Positions 21,853-32,639 of a stretch of 64,000 nt of DNA are shown piece by piece; positions within the stretch are counted from its first letter, which is position 1; the number at the start of each line of letters is the position of its first letter. The stretch is taken from assembly GCA_025175895.1 (NCBI GenBank), contig CM045997.1:108486479-108550478 (forward strand). The letters are read 5' to 3'. This stretch comes from Wurfbainia villosa (lineage: Eukaryota > Streptophyta > Magnoliopsida > Zingiberales > Zingiberaceae). The notes under the pieces are model-generated. The model saw nothing but the letters and a program-made list of their open reading frames with translations. It searched no databases and was not told where the DNA came from. The position numbers were made by a program, and so were the translations under genes.

Positions 21853-23217
21853 ATCTCCTCCTAACAATCCCCCCATTTTTTATATTTGACAATATCTTTA
21901 GGTTAAGCTAACCCATAAGGTCAACTTGCTTTTTCCTATGCCAAAGCATAATGAAGGTTTCCTAACATAAACCTTGCATTCTCCCCCTTTGACATACATC
22001 AAAATGTTTCTCAAAACATTCATATCTCATTCTCTAATGAAATCCTTCATTCTCCTCTTTTTCAAATCCTTCATCTTCAACCCCTTCATTCTCTTTAGCG
22101 ATAAAACCCTTATCACTAAACAACTATCACACCTTGATGGACAATCTCCCCCCAAACCATTGCACCAATAATGTCTTTGGAGAGATCCTAAGCCTATAGG
22201 AAATCTAAATTTCAAAATTAGGGGGAAAAGTTCAACCTTGAATTTTAATATCCCTGTAAAGTTTAGTTCTTACTCTAAATAACTCTCCTATTCATTTTCA
22301 CTGAAAATATTACCCTTTCAATACTTGTCTAAGTATGTTAGAGGGTTAGGAGTAGTTACACTACCTAGGGTTATGGTTAAATGGTCAATTTGAACTTAAT
22401 CATCCAAAAACCACTCTAACAGTTGACTAATTTCAGTAATCAATCAACTTAACCCAATACCAGTCGACTGTTTCAAATTTTCAAAAATTAGTTTTTCAAT
22501 CGAATTTCAGAAATGCATAAGTAATTCTATGATTTAAAAAAAAATATGAAATTTCATATAGACATTACTTATGTCAATTACTATGGGGAAAAGTAGTTTT
22601 TTTTAAAATAAAAATATCCACTATTTTCAAAGAATGATACAAAGTTAAAAATCATTGAAAACTTAAATATTTTAAGCAACTTTATCATCAATGGTGATTC
22701 CTATTAAAAGATAGACTTCACCAAGGTTTTCTAAAATGACTTTAAAAGTGTTTTCAAAACTTATTTCAATCATGATCTAGGGGCCAAATGTACATGACTT
22801 GTACATTAGTTTTCCTCATGATTTCTTCATATGATTTGATGAGTTTGAGTTCATTTTGATGTAACGTATAAGCACCTTGAACTTAACTCAATATCCTAGC
22901 ATCTCACATGTGTCTAGAGTATTTCAATACATACACATGTCATCCTATAATCTTTGTGAGATAATTGGTTCTTCCCTAAATTAAGGGATTATGCATTTCT
23001 ATCTAGGCATTCTAATTTGATCATATTTTCCTTAATTTTAATTGAGTAAATGCATGAATATGATTATGACATATATTGATTAAATAATTTTAAAAAGAAA
23101 CTCTATTATTCCTAAATAATGTAAGGTCGTCGATAGATAGTATGGCTTCAGTTTACGTATTGCTGATGGCACATGAAACTGATTGGATCAGATGAAAATA
23201 CTAATTATAATCTAAAA
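21853..23217 (-). other. SIRE-Q 3' untranslated region
   Basis: Non-coding sequence that parallels the 3' untranslated regions of SIRE-J (31470-32640) and SIRE-E (52335-53416): a cattctccccctttgacata-type block at about 21977, a tacatgacttgtacat block at about 22790, and an aacatctcacatgtgtct-type block at about 22900. No protein is recognisable. GAG-P interrupts it at 23218. Confidence 0.6.
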
Positions 23218-24316
23218 TGTTGGATATCAGCTCAGCAGACAAACAAATAGAAATCAAACCAAAGACAATGCAAACACCGAGATGTAACGTGGTTCACGGC
23301 TACGCCGCTAATCCACGGTCTGATTCGTCCACGGTGAATCACTCCGCAATCTATCCACTAGATCTCTCCTTTGCACAAAGCTAGGTGGAGGTAACCTCTT
23401 TACAAACTCTCTTCTTACAATAGAATAGAAATAAAATAAGTAAGAAGAGTGGAAGAAAGCTTAGAGCACTTTGGGAGCAATTTGGAGCATGAGCATTAAC
23501 CCCCCAAAGCCTCATCCCCTTCCTTTTTATAGAGGAAGAAGGTTTCTTCCCGTTGACACAGGAGCGATCGTCGATGGCACCATCACGATCGATCCCTAGC
23601 GCGCCTTTCACGTTGGATTCCATCCAAGCGGCATTATCGATCGTGATCGACCATCGATCGATGCTCGATCTCGATCGAGTGCTCACGAGTCGACTCCATT
23701 ACGTGCTCGTGCATAGTACCATCGATCATTGCCATTCCTTGGCGATCGACTAGTGTCGATCGATCATTGCCGAATATGGCGCGATCGCCAAGCACTTGAC
23801 GGTCTTATACCGGTCGATCGACCCATCGACTCGAGCGATCGTGTCATGACATGGCAATGGCGTCGGTCTGTCGAGAAAACCCATCCGACACTTGGCCAAA
23901 TGGCCAAGTTTCACCTAAGAGCTTACCCCTCCCCGGGTTACAATCGCTCACTCTCATCCCTTGGAGTCCCTCGCCTTCGAAGTTCTCTTCGTTCGCGGCC
24001 ACGTCCCTCGGCAACATCAGGCGCACGGCTCTGCAATGCTCCTTCGCGTCTCTTGCCTCGAAGTCTACTTCCTCCAGCTTCACTCCAAGCTTCTCGTCCG
24101 GCGGTCCCTTGGATGCTCCAAGCGCACGGCTTCCGCAAAGCGATCCTTCACCGACTCAAGGCCCGAGTGATGAGATGTGAAACTCGCCACGACTCCATGT
24201 GCGAATTACTAAGTCCTGCACGACTTCAACGGACATATCAAATCAACATAATCAACTAACTTAAACCCTTTGCCACACACATCAAAACCTAATCATGGCA
24301 AGAGATTGCCCTAACA
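23218..24316 (-). repeat. GAG-P 3' LTR (candidate)
   Basis: The plus strand begins TGTTGGATATC and ends gattgccctaaca. It contains a cgtggttcac...tccacgg block like the tail of SIRE-type LTRs, a minus-strand TATA (tataaaaagg) at about 23523-23532, and a region rich in cgatcgatcg palindromes (about 23570-23850). The boundaries are inferred from TG/CA ends and similarity, since the second LTR is missing and no clear polypurine tract is seen at 24317. The 176-residue open frame at 23729-24259 is LTR sequence without a recognisable domain. Confidence 0.55.
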
Positions 24317-24769
24317 AATAATGCATGATGTCATGACAAGACATAAATCATCATAAGTATCAAGATGACATGTTTCACATAATCAATTGATACATGATGT
24401 CATGACATGGAGTGTGGCAAACAAGACATGACAAATGTGTAAAATAAAAACATAATGATACCTAATTCTTCAATCTATTCATTATTTGCTATAATTATAT
24501 CAAATAACTCAATTTGACATAATGACAAACTAACTTCGTCGAGTGTGTCAAAACCCTCAACTTGGCACACTATTACTTTAACATAATTGTGTCAATCATG
24601 ATCAATTTTCAAACTTCTATTTCCATTGGTACCTCCTAAAATCTCTTAAGATCATGTTCTTAATTTATTTTTAAAGTAAAAATAAACCTTGAAAATGCTA
24701 TAGAGTGTCAACTCCATTATGGTTAGGTTAACTACCTTTTCATTTTAGGTTGGCATACCCTATACCCAT
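24317..24769 (-). other. GAG-P non-coding region between gag and 3' LTR
   Basis: AT-rich. 24480-24769 on the minus strand matches the post-gag region of GAG-M (29121-29450), including a gtgtgccaa...ttttgacacac-type block. There is no pol coding sequence. Confidence 0.6.
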
Positions 24770-25658
24770 CTAGTGTGCAAGGATCACACTTCTAGGAACC
24801 CAATGCCTATTGGAGCTCCTTCGGTATTCTAGGTGTATCCCAAACCCTTCTTGTCCCTAGATGACTCTTTCCTACCAAGTCCTAGATTTTGCCTATTAGA
24901 CCCTTTAAATGTATTGTTCATCTTTTCAAGGGTCTTTCCTAATTTATCAAGTTTTGACCTTAAGATTTGATTTTCTTCCTCTAATGCCTCAAGTTTTGTT
25001 TTTCCATTATATCTTTGAACATTCTTTCTCCTAAGCATATATCTAGTCTTCTTTGGATTATTGCCTAGATTTTTTTTAGTCCTTATGTAAACTAGGTCTA
25101 CCTCTAAGGTACTAATGTCTTCCTTACGTAGGGTAGTTCTTGAGCTAATTGATCTAGAATTATCCTTAGGCCTATTATCGTGATATTGAGCACCTAAATG
25201 AAAGTATTTATTGCTAGCATGCTTTTAATACTTACAAACAACAATTGCATTACAAATGATGATACCTTAGGTTTTGCATTTAGAGATCCTCCTACACTTG
25301 AGCTCCTTACTTTGTCTTTGATTAGGTGCCTTCCCTTCGGACATTGGTTCCAATAGTGCCCCTTTTGATTGAACAAGAAGCACACTATGTGCTCCTTTTC
25401 TTTGTGTATAATGGCTTCGACCTCCTTGGGTTTTTACTTTGCCTTTAGCACCACTTGAACTTTCTTTCTAATTAATCTTGTACATTTACTCTTATAATGC
25501 CCCTTCTCCCTACACTCAAAGCATATTATGTGATCTTTAATTCTAATAATTATGCTTGAGTTACTTATCTTGGTGGTAAGGGGAATCATGAACTTGTTCT
25601 TCAGCTCCAAATGTAGAGGTCTCCTCTTGCTCCAGTGTTGATTGTTTATCCTCCCCCC
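24770..25658 (-). pseudogene. GAG-P gag with two zinc knuckles (broken)
   Basis: Minus strand. The first CCHC knuckle, ICFECREKGHYKSKC, is at about 25530-25480. The second, CFLFNQKGHYWNQC, is at about 25385-25335 with its first cysteine kept. A coiled-coil stretch (LEEENQILRSKLDKLGKTLE) lies at about 24990-24930, and the product ends WVPRSVILAH with a TAG at 24770-24772. Order and ending match the GAG-M gag. Frames shift several times. The upstream half of gag is cut off by CACTA-N at 25659. It is a nucleocapsid-type RNA-binding protein of a retrotransposon. Confidence 0.8.
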
Positions 25659-25852
25659 CACTACTAAAAATGAGCCCTTTAACGATGGGGAATCCCGTCG
25701 TTAAAGAATCAATTCTCGTCGTTAATGACTTTTAACGACGGTATTAAATACCATAGGAAGTTGTTGCTAAAAGGTCCCATCGGAAAAAGATTAACGACGG
25801 AAATAAAAATATCGTCGTTAATAGCACTTAATGACGGTATTCACTACCATCA

Positions 25853-25857
25853 TTATT
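25853..25857 (+). other. Target-site duplication of GAG-M, left copy
   Basis: ttatt here and at 29965-29969, directly outside the two LTR edges. Confidence 0.9.
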
Positions 25858-25964
25858 TGTTGGTGCAATCGGCCCAGGTCACGATTGACCAGGACTCGAG
25901 TTTGACTCGAGTGATGTTTTGATGTTCGACAAAAACATATGACAATGTAATTGTCATGGGAAAG

Positions 25965-26260
25965 TCCAAGTCTTGAGTACTTGGCATGGGAAGTCCAAGT
26001 GGGACACTTGGCATTTGGTAAAGTCCAAGCATGGGTCTTGGCAATGGAAAGTCCAAGTCTTGAGTACTTGGCATGGAAAGTCCAACATGGGTTGGCATGG
26101 GAAAGTCCAAGCTTGTGTCTTGGCATTTGAGAAGTCCAAGGGTTTGATATTGGCGGCGTAAAGTCCAAGCGGGAGTCTTGGCAGCATAAGTCCAATGATT
26201 GGCGACGTAAAGTCCAAGAGGAGTCTTGGCGGCGTAAGTCCAATGTGCCTTGGCGGTGTA
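25965..26260 (+). repeat. About 30-bp tandem array in GAG-M LTR
   Basis: About eleven units of 21-31 bp built on ggaaagtccaag...cttggcat. The complement of the same words (ccaag...cttggactt) recurs in the SIRE-E, SIRE-J and SIRE-Q LTRs. Minus-strand open frames here (25818-26326) only reflect the repeats. Confidence 0.85.
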
Positions 26261-26449
26261 GACACCGTTAGCATGACATAGCCGATGGAAGCACCTGAAG
26301 GCTAGTGCAATGGATGAACAAGTCATGGATGACTTGGAGGGATCCGAGAGGCGTGAGGCTGATGGAGGTGGCTAGAAGGCTTAGGTCTAGGCTAAGGGTG
26401 GTCTAGCAAGTATGAGGCACCATACTTGGGTTAAAACCTCATTTTTGAG

Positions 26450-26770
26450 GTTGGCAGTCGACTGGCATTATAGCCGGTTCGACTGCCATTTAAGAGCTGG
26501 AATTGCTCTGGCAGTCGACTGCTCATTGGAGCAGTCGACTGATGTCGACGGCAATCGACTGCCAAGGGTCGGCAGTCGACTTCCAGTTCAGTCGCGAGCA
26601 CAGAATGCTCCGTAGCCGATTGGACAGTCGACTACGCGGTTGGCAATCGACTGCCAATGTTGGCAGTCGACTGCCAAGAGTCCCATTGGAGTTTTTCCAG
26701 CGTGGATCGAGCCGTTGTCTCATGACAACAATGACATCAATCGACTGGTGACTTATGGCAGTCGACTGAT
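26450..26770 (+). repeat. CAGTCGACTG palindrome cluster in GAG-M LTR
   Basis: About eleven full or one-mismatch copies of the 10-base palindrome CAGTCGACTG, often within longer ggcagtcgactgcc palindromes, irregularly spaced. Confidence 0.85.
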
Positions 26771-27296
26771 TGGCGGAAATCTAGCCCGATGCAGGTTAAA
26801 AGCAGCTGTTCGTGGGAGGATTGAAGCAGGGTTTTTCTTGGGCGATTTGAAGGGGAATTGTTGGTGCTCTTCCAGTCCTTCAAGGCTAGTCCAAGGCAAC
26901 CAAAGATCAAGCAACCAAAGTTCTCTTGTAAAGTAGTTTTCTTTACTTGCATTGTATTTCACTATTGTATTTGCTTGTATCCATTTAGATTATTGTTGTA
27001 ATCTTTTGTACGAGGTTTCTCTGCCTCCGACTTGTGTCGAGAAGGAGTATTTGTGATTAGTGAGTGCGTGTGCATCACTAGAGCTCTTTAGAGCTCGATC
27101 CGTGGAGTAGGAACCGTTCGGTTCCGAACCACGTTATATCCTTGCGTTTGTGTGTTTGTGTTTTCGTTATTATTTTATTATCTTTGTTTCCGCTGCGCTA
27201 ACGAAAATTGTAGACAAGCACGCGAACTATTTCCATCTACGCTCATCACGCGACGCTATTCACCCCACCTCTAGTGGGCACACAATTCCCAATAAG

Positions 27297-27308
27297 TGGT
27301 ATCAAAGC
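27297..27308 (+). other. GAG-M primer-binding site
   Basis: tggtatcaaagc, complementary to the initiator-Met tRNA 3' end with one mismatch (caaagc for cagagc), two bases after the 5' LTR. Confidence 0.85.
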
Positions 27309-27366
27309 CCGGGGCTCTTTTACGGACTAATCGCCGGGAGCTAAGACAAAAGACTAGAGGGTGAAG

Positions 27367-29120
27367 ATGGAAGAACCATTGGGATGGGACATCAACACCC
27401 CAATTCCCTATTCCTTCTATGGACAAGAAGGATTCAGACAATGGAAGGCAAGGATCGAAGACTTCCTAATGGTGAGGGACTTCAAAGAATGGTCAATCTT
27501 AATGGAGGGATATAGCTATCCGATAGGACCAAAGGGAGGGTTCCTCAAGAAGAAGAAGTGGAGTGAAGATCAACTCTAAGCCTTCGAGAAAAACATGAAG
27601 GTAGTAAAATTTATTCTTGATTTGGTCCCTAATGAGATTGTGTGTATGGTAGGGGACTATATGGATGCTAAGGAGTTGTGGAGCCAAGTGGCAAAGCTTC
27701 ACGAAAATCCATCATCAATCCAAGAAGAAGAAGGAGAAAAGGAGTGCTCACCCTCTCAAGCTCAAGCAAGTACATCATCATCTAAAGAGCTTGAGGATTC
27801 GGAAGTTGATAAGGAGTCGACTTTCGGATCGGAAGAGGTGGAGGAAGTGGAAGAAGCATCCACCTCAAGGATTGAGGGGCAGGAAGTTAGACCATCCATT
27901 TCGGAGAAAGAGCAAAGTCAAGAAGAAGCTTTTACATCCGGTCAAGATAAGGAAGCTCAAAATTCAACTCCGGCCTCTACCACGGACCTAGGTAACTCGA
28001 GCATTTCAAATAATAATAAAATTCATATTATATGCTTTGAGTGTAGAGAGCAAGGACACTACAAGAGTAAGTGTCCTAAACGGGTTAAGAAGACTCCACC
28101 CGTACCAAAAGTCAAGGAAATCGGTGCCCCAACAACTAAGAGCAAGGAACAAGTCATTTTCTTCAAGTGCAGACAACCGGGACATTTCCGGAGTCAATGC
28201 AAGAAGGGGGACAAGAAGACTCAAAATGGAGCATCGTATGTAGGGGGAGCTAAGGCAAACCCTAGGGTAACTTCTAATTTTGCTCCTTCTTCAATTTACA
28301 AGCAAAAGCATGCTAGAAATAACTTAAGTAATCTTGCTATTTATCACCAAGAGCATGTTAGACATAAGGAATTTTGTCTAGGAGCCAAAAATATCTACTT
28401 TTCTAAGAAGGAAAAATTTGGGACTAATGTCCCTAAAAATATCTCATCTAAGGACAACCCTAAGTCAAACAAGCCTAAAAATATCTTACCTAGGGAGACC
28501 ATTAGGAAGGTGCAAGAGCACCTAGGTTTCAATCCTAAATGGACTAGGCATATGCCTAGGAAGTCCAATGCCCAAGATTTAAATCAAAATTCTAAAATTG
28601 GGCAATTAGAAAAGGAAAATCAAGTCTTGAGGTCAAGGCTTGAAAAACTTGAGAAGACCCTCAAACTTATGCAAAATCAAATGCAAGGGTCTAATGGTCA
28701 AAGTCAAAGGTCTAAAAGTCAAAGTCAACACTTAGACCAAAGAGTCAAAAGTCAACCAAGGGCAAGCAAGGTTTGGGTCACAAACCTAAGCCTAAGGTGG
28801 CTTACAATAGTATTCCATTTGATTATGGAACACCAACTAGGTCTAGGAAGACCAAGGTCAATAGGAAAGTCATCCCTAGAGTTGACCAAAGGGTGTGCCT
28901 AGTGGCTAGGGTTTCTAGGAAACCTAGGGTGGCCACTAAGAAGGTTGCAAGGGGAGTCACCCCTAGAGTCAACCTAGGTAAGACCCAAATGACCAAGGCT
29001 AATAAGCCTAGGAGGGTCATTAGGAAGGTATCTAGGGAGGTTATCCCTAAGGAATACCTAATTAACCCTAGGAGCTCAAATCGATTTTGGGTTCCTAAAA
29101 GCGTGATTGATTCACGCTAA
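27367..29120 (+). pseudogene. GAG-M gag, two CCHC knuckles (one stop, one frameshift)
   Basis: ATG at 27367 starts MEEPLGWDINTPIPYSFYGQ. The frame is open to 28902 apart from a TAA at 27577. Parts: N-terminal gag domain (FRQWKARIEDFLMVRDFKEW); acidic Glu/Ser-rich stretch; CCHC knuckle 1 CFECREQGHYKSKCP at about 28036-28080; knuckle 2 FFKCRQPGHFRSQC at about 28160-28200; coiled coil (LEKENQVLRSRLEKLEKTL) at about 28605-28670. At about 28770 the frame shifts by one, and the true end is read at 28773-29120 as a basic Arg/Lys/Val-rich tail ending FWVPKSVIDSR and a TAA at 29118. It would package element RNA; enzymes would have to come from another element. Confidence 0.85.
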
Positions 29121-29465
29121 ATGGGTTTAGGGTGTGTCAACTTTAAATGGATGGGTAGTTAACTCAACCATGGTAAAGGTAACACCTTAGGTCATTTTCA
29201 AGGTTATGGTTACCTTGGGAATGTGATTTGATTTGAATCCTAAAAGATTTTAGGATGTGCCAATATTGTTTGAGAAGTTTGATAAAATGATCAACTTGGC
29301 ATACTTTAGGTTTAGAGGTTAGTGTGCCATTTTGGGTTTTGGCACACTTGGGAGAAAAGTATAAATATGGCAAAATGTAATTAATTATATGAAATGGCAA
29401 TTAATATTAAAATGTAGGTATTACTATACCTATATATTTTATATGTCATGCTTTGTTTCCAAGAA
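29121..29465 (+). other. GAG-M post-gag non-coding region
   Basis: No coding potential seen. It is homologous to GAG-P 24480-24769. It ends at the point where the 3' LTR is truncated, so the polypurine tract and the first part of the 3' LTR are missing. Confidence 0.7.
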
Positions 29466-29964
29466 AAGCAGCTGTTCATGGGAGGATTGAAGCAGGGTTT
29501 TTCTTGGGCGATTTGAAGGGGAATTGTTGGTGCTCTTCCAGTCCTTCAAGGCTAGTCCAAGGCAACCAAAGATCAAGCAACCAAAGTGCTCTTGTAAAGT
29601 AGTTTTCTTTACTTGCATTGTATTTCACTATTGTATTTGCTTGTATCCATTTAGATTATTGTTGTAATCTTTTGTACGAGGTTTCTCCTCCTCCGACTTG
29701 TGTCGAGAAGGAGTATTTGTGCTTAGTGAGTGCGTATGCATCACTAGAGCTCTTTAGAGCTCGATCCATGGAGTATGAAGCATTCGGTTCCGAACCACGT
29801 TATATCCTTGCGTTTGTGTGTTTGTGTTTTCGTTATTGTTTTATTATCTTTGTTTCCGCTGCACTAACAAAAATTGTAGACAAGCACGCGAACGATTTCC
29901 ATCTACGCTCATCACGCAACGCTATTCACCCCCCCCCCCTCTAGCGGGCACACAATTCCCAACA
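29466..29964 (+). repeat. GAG-M 3' LTR, 5'-truncated
   Basis: It matches 26787-27294 of the 5' LTR, starting at aaaagcagctgttc and ending cccaaca. The first roughly 930 bp of the LTR are deleted while the outer edge and target-site duplication are intact, so the deletion happened after insertion or was carried by the mobile copy. A C9 run lies at about 29931-29939. Confidence 0.9.
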
Positions 29965-29991
29965 TTATTGATATTAGCGATGGGTTTATAT

Positions 29992-30127
29992 ACTATCGTT
30001 AATAACAACAACGACGGTCATATGTACCGTCGTTAATAACAATAATGATGGTTATATATACCGTCGTTAATAACAACAACGACGGATATATGTACTACCA
30101 TTAATAATTTAATATCGTTTAATTTTT
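29992..30127. repeat. 34-bp repeats in CACTA-N
   Basis: Four units starting at 29992, 30026, 30060 and 30094, each built around accgtcgttaataac plus aacgacgg, so consecutive units form ACGACGGT/ACCGTCGT palindromes. Confidence 0.8.
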
Positions 30128-30298
30128 TAATGACGGTTTAGTATACCGTCGTTAATAATAACAATAACAGTTATTATATAAATGTTATTTCATCGTTATT
30201 ACTTATACACAATTCACAATATATATTAATGAATGCTAATAAAAATCAAAACACAATATATTAAAAAATATCCAGTAATTCATAATGAATGTATATAT

Positions 30299-31469
30299 TG
30301 TAGAGGATCCTTGGAAGCTAGGGGGGGGGGTGAATAGCTTGTTTTCGTTTCTACAAAAATGATTAGTGAAAGCACAACAAAAACAATAGTAAAGAAAATG
30401 AAAAACACAATGCTAACACAATTCCTTTATGTGGTTCGGAGATAGCGCTCCTACTCCACGGCGATCCTTAAGGTGGATCAACCCTAATCAATGTCACTAA
30501 GAAGCTTTCTTTTACAACAACCCTCCTCTTCTTACAAAGGATGAAGATGGAGTTTAGAGAGGAGAAGGGGGATTAAAAACACTAGAAAGCTTGGAGAATT
30601 CGTGGAGGCTTGAGAGGATGATCAGACAGTAAGCAATAATCTTCAAAACCACCACAAGCCCTCTTTTTATAGAGAGAGGGCTGATTTCCCATTGGAGCAC
30701 GATCAGTCGACTGATGTACAACATCAGTCGACTATGGCCACGGTTACCGGCCTCTGAATAACCGAATTCACGGGATTCATAATTGTTATCCTACAACGGT
30801 ACTCTCATCAGTCGACTGATCCATCCATCAGTCGACTGATGGAGTGATCAGTCGAGTGATCATGGAGCACAGTTGAGTGAGACTCCATTCTGTGCCCGTG
30901 TTTAACTTGATCAGTTGACTGACACTGTTCATCAGTCGACTGATGTCGACATCAGTCGACTGATATCGACATCAGTCGACTGCCACGACTAGGCAGTCGA
31001 TTGTTCGTTAGATTTTCAGTCTGACTCAGTCGAGCACCTTAACAGTCGACTGATACTCGTCAAGTATGAATAATTCATACTTGATTTTGACTCCCTAGAC
31101 CTAGACTCAACATTCTAGCTCTTCCTTAAGCCTTACGCCTCCAGGATCCCTCCGAGTCCGTGACTTGTTCATCCTTTGCGCCTGCTTCCAAGAGCTTCCT
31201 TCAGTTTTGTCATGTCTTGGGTTTCCCTTTGCCAAAGCGTGCTTGGACTTTACGCCGCTAAGACTACATGCTTGGACTTACACTGCCAAGACTTGCCTTT
31301 GGACTTCCTTTGCCAAGATCACACTTGGACTTTGCCTTTACCAAGTCTTTATACTTGGATCTTCCTGTCACTTAAACATGTTCACAATTAGATCACAAGG
31401 TATTGCCTAACTTAGATGATTATCCAAACATCAAAACATATAAATGCTTGGGGCATTGTTGCACCAACA
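30299..31469 (-). repeat. SIRE-J 3' LTR
   Basis: 1171 bp. The plus strand begins TGTAGAGGATCC and ends gttgcaccaaca, followed by the pyrimidine complement of a polypurine tract. A minus-strand TATA (tataaaaag) lies at 30663-30672. It has a dense CAGTCGACTG cluster (30700-31060) and ccaag/cttggac repeats (31230-31360). The frames at 31165-31410 and 31176-31391 are readings of those repeats. Confidence 0.9.
30700..31060. repeat. CAGTCGACTG palindrome cluster in SIRE-J LTR
   Basis: About ten copies of catcagtcgactgatg-type palindromes, some separated only by tcgac, e.g. around 30935-30985. Mismatched members such as cagtcgagtg and cagttgactg are interspersed. Confidence 0.85.
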
Positions 31470-32639
31470 ATCTCCCCCTTTTTGATGTTTGACAATCATT
31501 TAAGTTAGGTCTTTAACACATGCACATAATCATATTTCCATCATATTTTCAACATGAATTCTAACTTAAACATTCATGCACATAATCATATTTCCATCAT
31601 ATTTCCAATATGAAATCTAACTTAAACATTCCTTCTCCCCCTTTGACATACATCAAAAAGAGAAGAATACAAAAATTTGCATGAAAGAGTAAAATTTGTT
31701 GTATCTTGAACTAAGGTATAAAATTGAAGTTAAGCTCCCCCTTAATCCAAGATATGGTTCATGATGAATGAAAGACATGTGGAGAAAAACCTACCAAAAG
31801 ATTGGAGGTTAAATCCTAACTTTGCACCAACAATATAAGTTAAGGGGATGAAAAAATTTTATATGATGAAACTCCTCCTAAAACATTGCATCAAACAGTC
31901 CTAAAAACTTTTTTATAATGAAGATTATCATGCCATAGTTTTAGGACATCAAAGATACACTAAATACCAGGAAATGGAGCTATTTTTCAGAAAACACAGT
32001 GTATCAGTCGACTGGATTCTGATGCAATCGACCGATATGTCTGAAATCTGAATTTCAGCCTTTTCAGCCCAACTTCAGAAATGCGTTAGAAATTCTAGAA
32101 ACCTCGAAAAATCACGAAATTTTGTGTGTACATTTTTGAAATCATTATTTATCAAGGAAAAATAATTTTAAAAATATATGTTTTTCATATTTCATGATTG
32201 ATACAAACTTGGAAACTAACAAAAGTTCTAATGTTTTTGTAAACTTTTTATCACTTTTGTGTTCCACTTGAAAACTGTTTTTCAAAATATGATAAACATA
32301 GTTTAAATTATGTTTTATTTGACATTTCCTATCATATTCTTGGAGCTATATGTACATCAATTGTGTATAAGTCATCCCAATGATTGGTCCAATGAAAGAT
32401 TAATGTCTCTAGATGACACTTTGGTCCATAGTAATGCATCATAACAAGCATGATGAACCAAGTGCATCTTCCTAACATCTCACATATTGTCTAAGTGGCT
32501 AAATACAAAAATCATGGTTTCTTAGGTGTTTTGTGAGATGCTTAAAGGTATAAATCCTAGAATTTCTATATGATCATGCAAACCTACACCTTTATTCAAC
32601 TAAGCACATTCCAAGTTCTCTCCTAAGTGATGAAAATTC
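31470..32639 (-). other. SIRE-J polypurine tract and 3' untranslated region
   Basis: aatctccccctttttgatg at 31470 is the complement of the long polypurine tract typical of SIRE/Maximus elements. The rest is AT-rich non-coding sequence shared with SIRE-E (52335-53416). There is no envelope-like open frame, although some SIRE elements have one here. Confidence 0.8.

Larger units (their letters stand above)
25858..27294 (+). repeat. GAG-M 5' LTR
   Basis: 1437 bp from TGTTGGTGCAATC to cacaattcccaata (the 3' copy ends aaca). Inside are an approximately 30-bp tandem array at 25965-26260, a CAGTCGACTG-type palindrome cluster at 26450-26770, and a conserved tail (27080-27290) with ggttccgaaccacgtta. 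Over about 500 bp shared with the 3' LTR I count roughly 17 differences. Confidence 0.88.
25858..29964 (+). mobile_element. GAG-M: gag-only LTR retrotransposon
   Basis: 5' LTR 25858-27294, primer site 27297, gag 27367-29120, non-coding 29121-29465, truncated 3' LTR 29466-29964. It is flanked by perfect ttatt duplications at 25853-25857 and 29965-29969. No protease, integrase or reverse transcriptase is present. GAG-P shows the same gag end and the same following non-coding sequence, so lack of pol may be a family trait and not only a deletion. The gag and LTR resemble SIRE-type elements. Confidence 0.88.
25659..30298. mobile_element. CACTA-N: non-coding CACTA fragment, split by GAG-M
   Basis: It starts CACTACTAAAAATG at 25659, inside GAG-P gag. 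Parts 25659-25857 and 29970-30298 carry repeats of the ccgtcgttaataac / aacgacggt type in both orientations, typical CACTA subterminal sequence. GAG-M (25858-29964) is inserted with a ttatt duplication. The far end is lost because SIRE-J begins at 30299 and its other side is deleted. There is no coding capacity. Confidence 0.7.

Noticed and set aside
23729..24259. A 176-residue open frame as a host gene
   Set aside because: It lies within a SIRE-type LTR, has no recognisable domain, and overlaps other open frames on both strands.
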